From Flavobacteriaceae bacterium (GTDB lineage Bacteria > Bacteroidota > Bacteroidia > Flavobacteriales > Flavobacteriaceae), in assembly GCA_023141985.1 (NCBI GenBank), contig JAGLKH010000322.1:1-5692 (forward strand): a DNA stretch of 5,692 nt. The letters are read 5' to 3'. Shown in pieces: positions 5,502 through 5,692 of the stretch. Numbering within the stretch: the first letter of the stretch is position 1; the number at the start of each line of letters is the position of its first letter. Under the pieces are notes generated by a model, which was not told where the DNA came from, did not search any database, and saw only the letters and a program-made list of their open reading frames with translations. The position numbers were made by a program, and so were the translations under genes.

Positions 5502-5579
5502 TTATAATTTATAAGCAATCTTAAACATTACAATTCGTGGTAGAATAAAAGCTATAAATAAATATTTTGAGTTTTTCAT
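5502..5579 (-). CDS. Possible very small hydrophobic peptide
   Basis: The minus strand can encode 25 residues from ATG (complement of 5577-5579) to TAA, starting MKNSKYLFIAFILPRIVMF and rich in hydrophobic residues, with a basic start like a short membrane peptide or signal sequence. It has an A-rich leader (TAAAACCAAAACATA) typical of real starts here, but no promoter box that I can find. In AT-rich DNA such a frame arises easily by chance. It could also be the head of a decayed membrane-protein gene. I see no other gene in 5401-5692. Confidence 0.2.
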   Translation of the reverse strand: MKNSKYLFIAFILPRIVMFKIAYKL

Positions 5580-5643
5580 TATGTTTTGGTTTTAAAGAAA
5601 TACCAAGTAATAGGTATAATTATTTTCTGTTTTTGGTAGAAAA

Positions 5644-5669
5644 GGATTTCTGTCTGCATAGGAATGAAT
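5644..5669. repeat. Degenerate copy of the ATTCCTGC REP-like repeat
   Basis: GGATTTCTGTCTGCATAGG followed by AATGAAT matches the reverse complement of the 705-730 unit at 19 of 26 positions by eye. The stem is no longer fully paired, so this looks like a decayed copy in opposite orientation. The flanking 5485-5643 stretch is AT-rich, with only a small TACC/GGTA inverted repeat near 5602-5617. Confidence 0.45.
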
Positions 5670-5692
5670 TAAACTTCAATTTGAAAGATTAC

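Overview
The window looks like chromosomal DNA of a Bacteroidota bacterium, most likely a member of the Flavobacteriaceae. It is strongly AT-rich and start codons are preceded by A-rich leaders rather than Shine-Dalgarno sequences. Two sites match the Bacteroidota -7 promoter box (TAnnTTTG). The order DUF4286 gene, rsmA, mgtE is one I associate with this family. This assignment comes from recognition and was not checked by a database search.

Layout, with all confident genes on the + strand. Bases 1-378 hold no gene; they contain a 180-bp fold-back element (36-215), a short tandem repeat and a promoter-like box. Then come a DUF4286 protein (379-702), the 16S rRNA dimethyltransferase RsmA (787-1572, GTG start), the magnesium transporter MgtE (1587-2963, GTG start), a single-domain cupin (3093-3458), a D-2-hydroxyacid dehydrogenase (3549-4487), a DUF1801 protein (4517-4975) and a VOC/glyoxalase-fold protein (5014-5400). 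Bases 5401-5692 carry repeats and at most one very small minus-strand reading frame.

The genes themselves are ordinary. rsmA and mgtE are 14 nt apart and are probably co-transcribed; the dehydrogenase and DUF1801 genes are 29 nt apart and may be as well. No pathway links the remaining genes, and I see no new defence, secretion or biosynthetic system.

The most unusual feature is the intergenic DNA. Nearly every spacer carries a palindromic, REP-like element, usually starting 2 to 8 nt after a stop codon: 705-730, about 2967-3075, 3467-3487, 4980-4999 and 5444-5484. Another lies just before the dehydrogenase start (3523-3540), and a decayed copy lies at 5644-5669. Two copies have different stem sequences but keep full pairing through paired changes. 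One copy has a second, unrelated palindrome nested inside it. The two spacers without an element are those inside the likely co-transcribed pairs. The repeats may therefore mark transcript ends, and at 3467-3540 they appear to have become part of a promoter and 5' leader.
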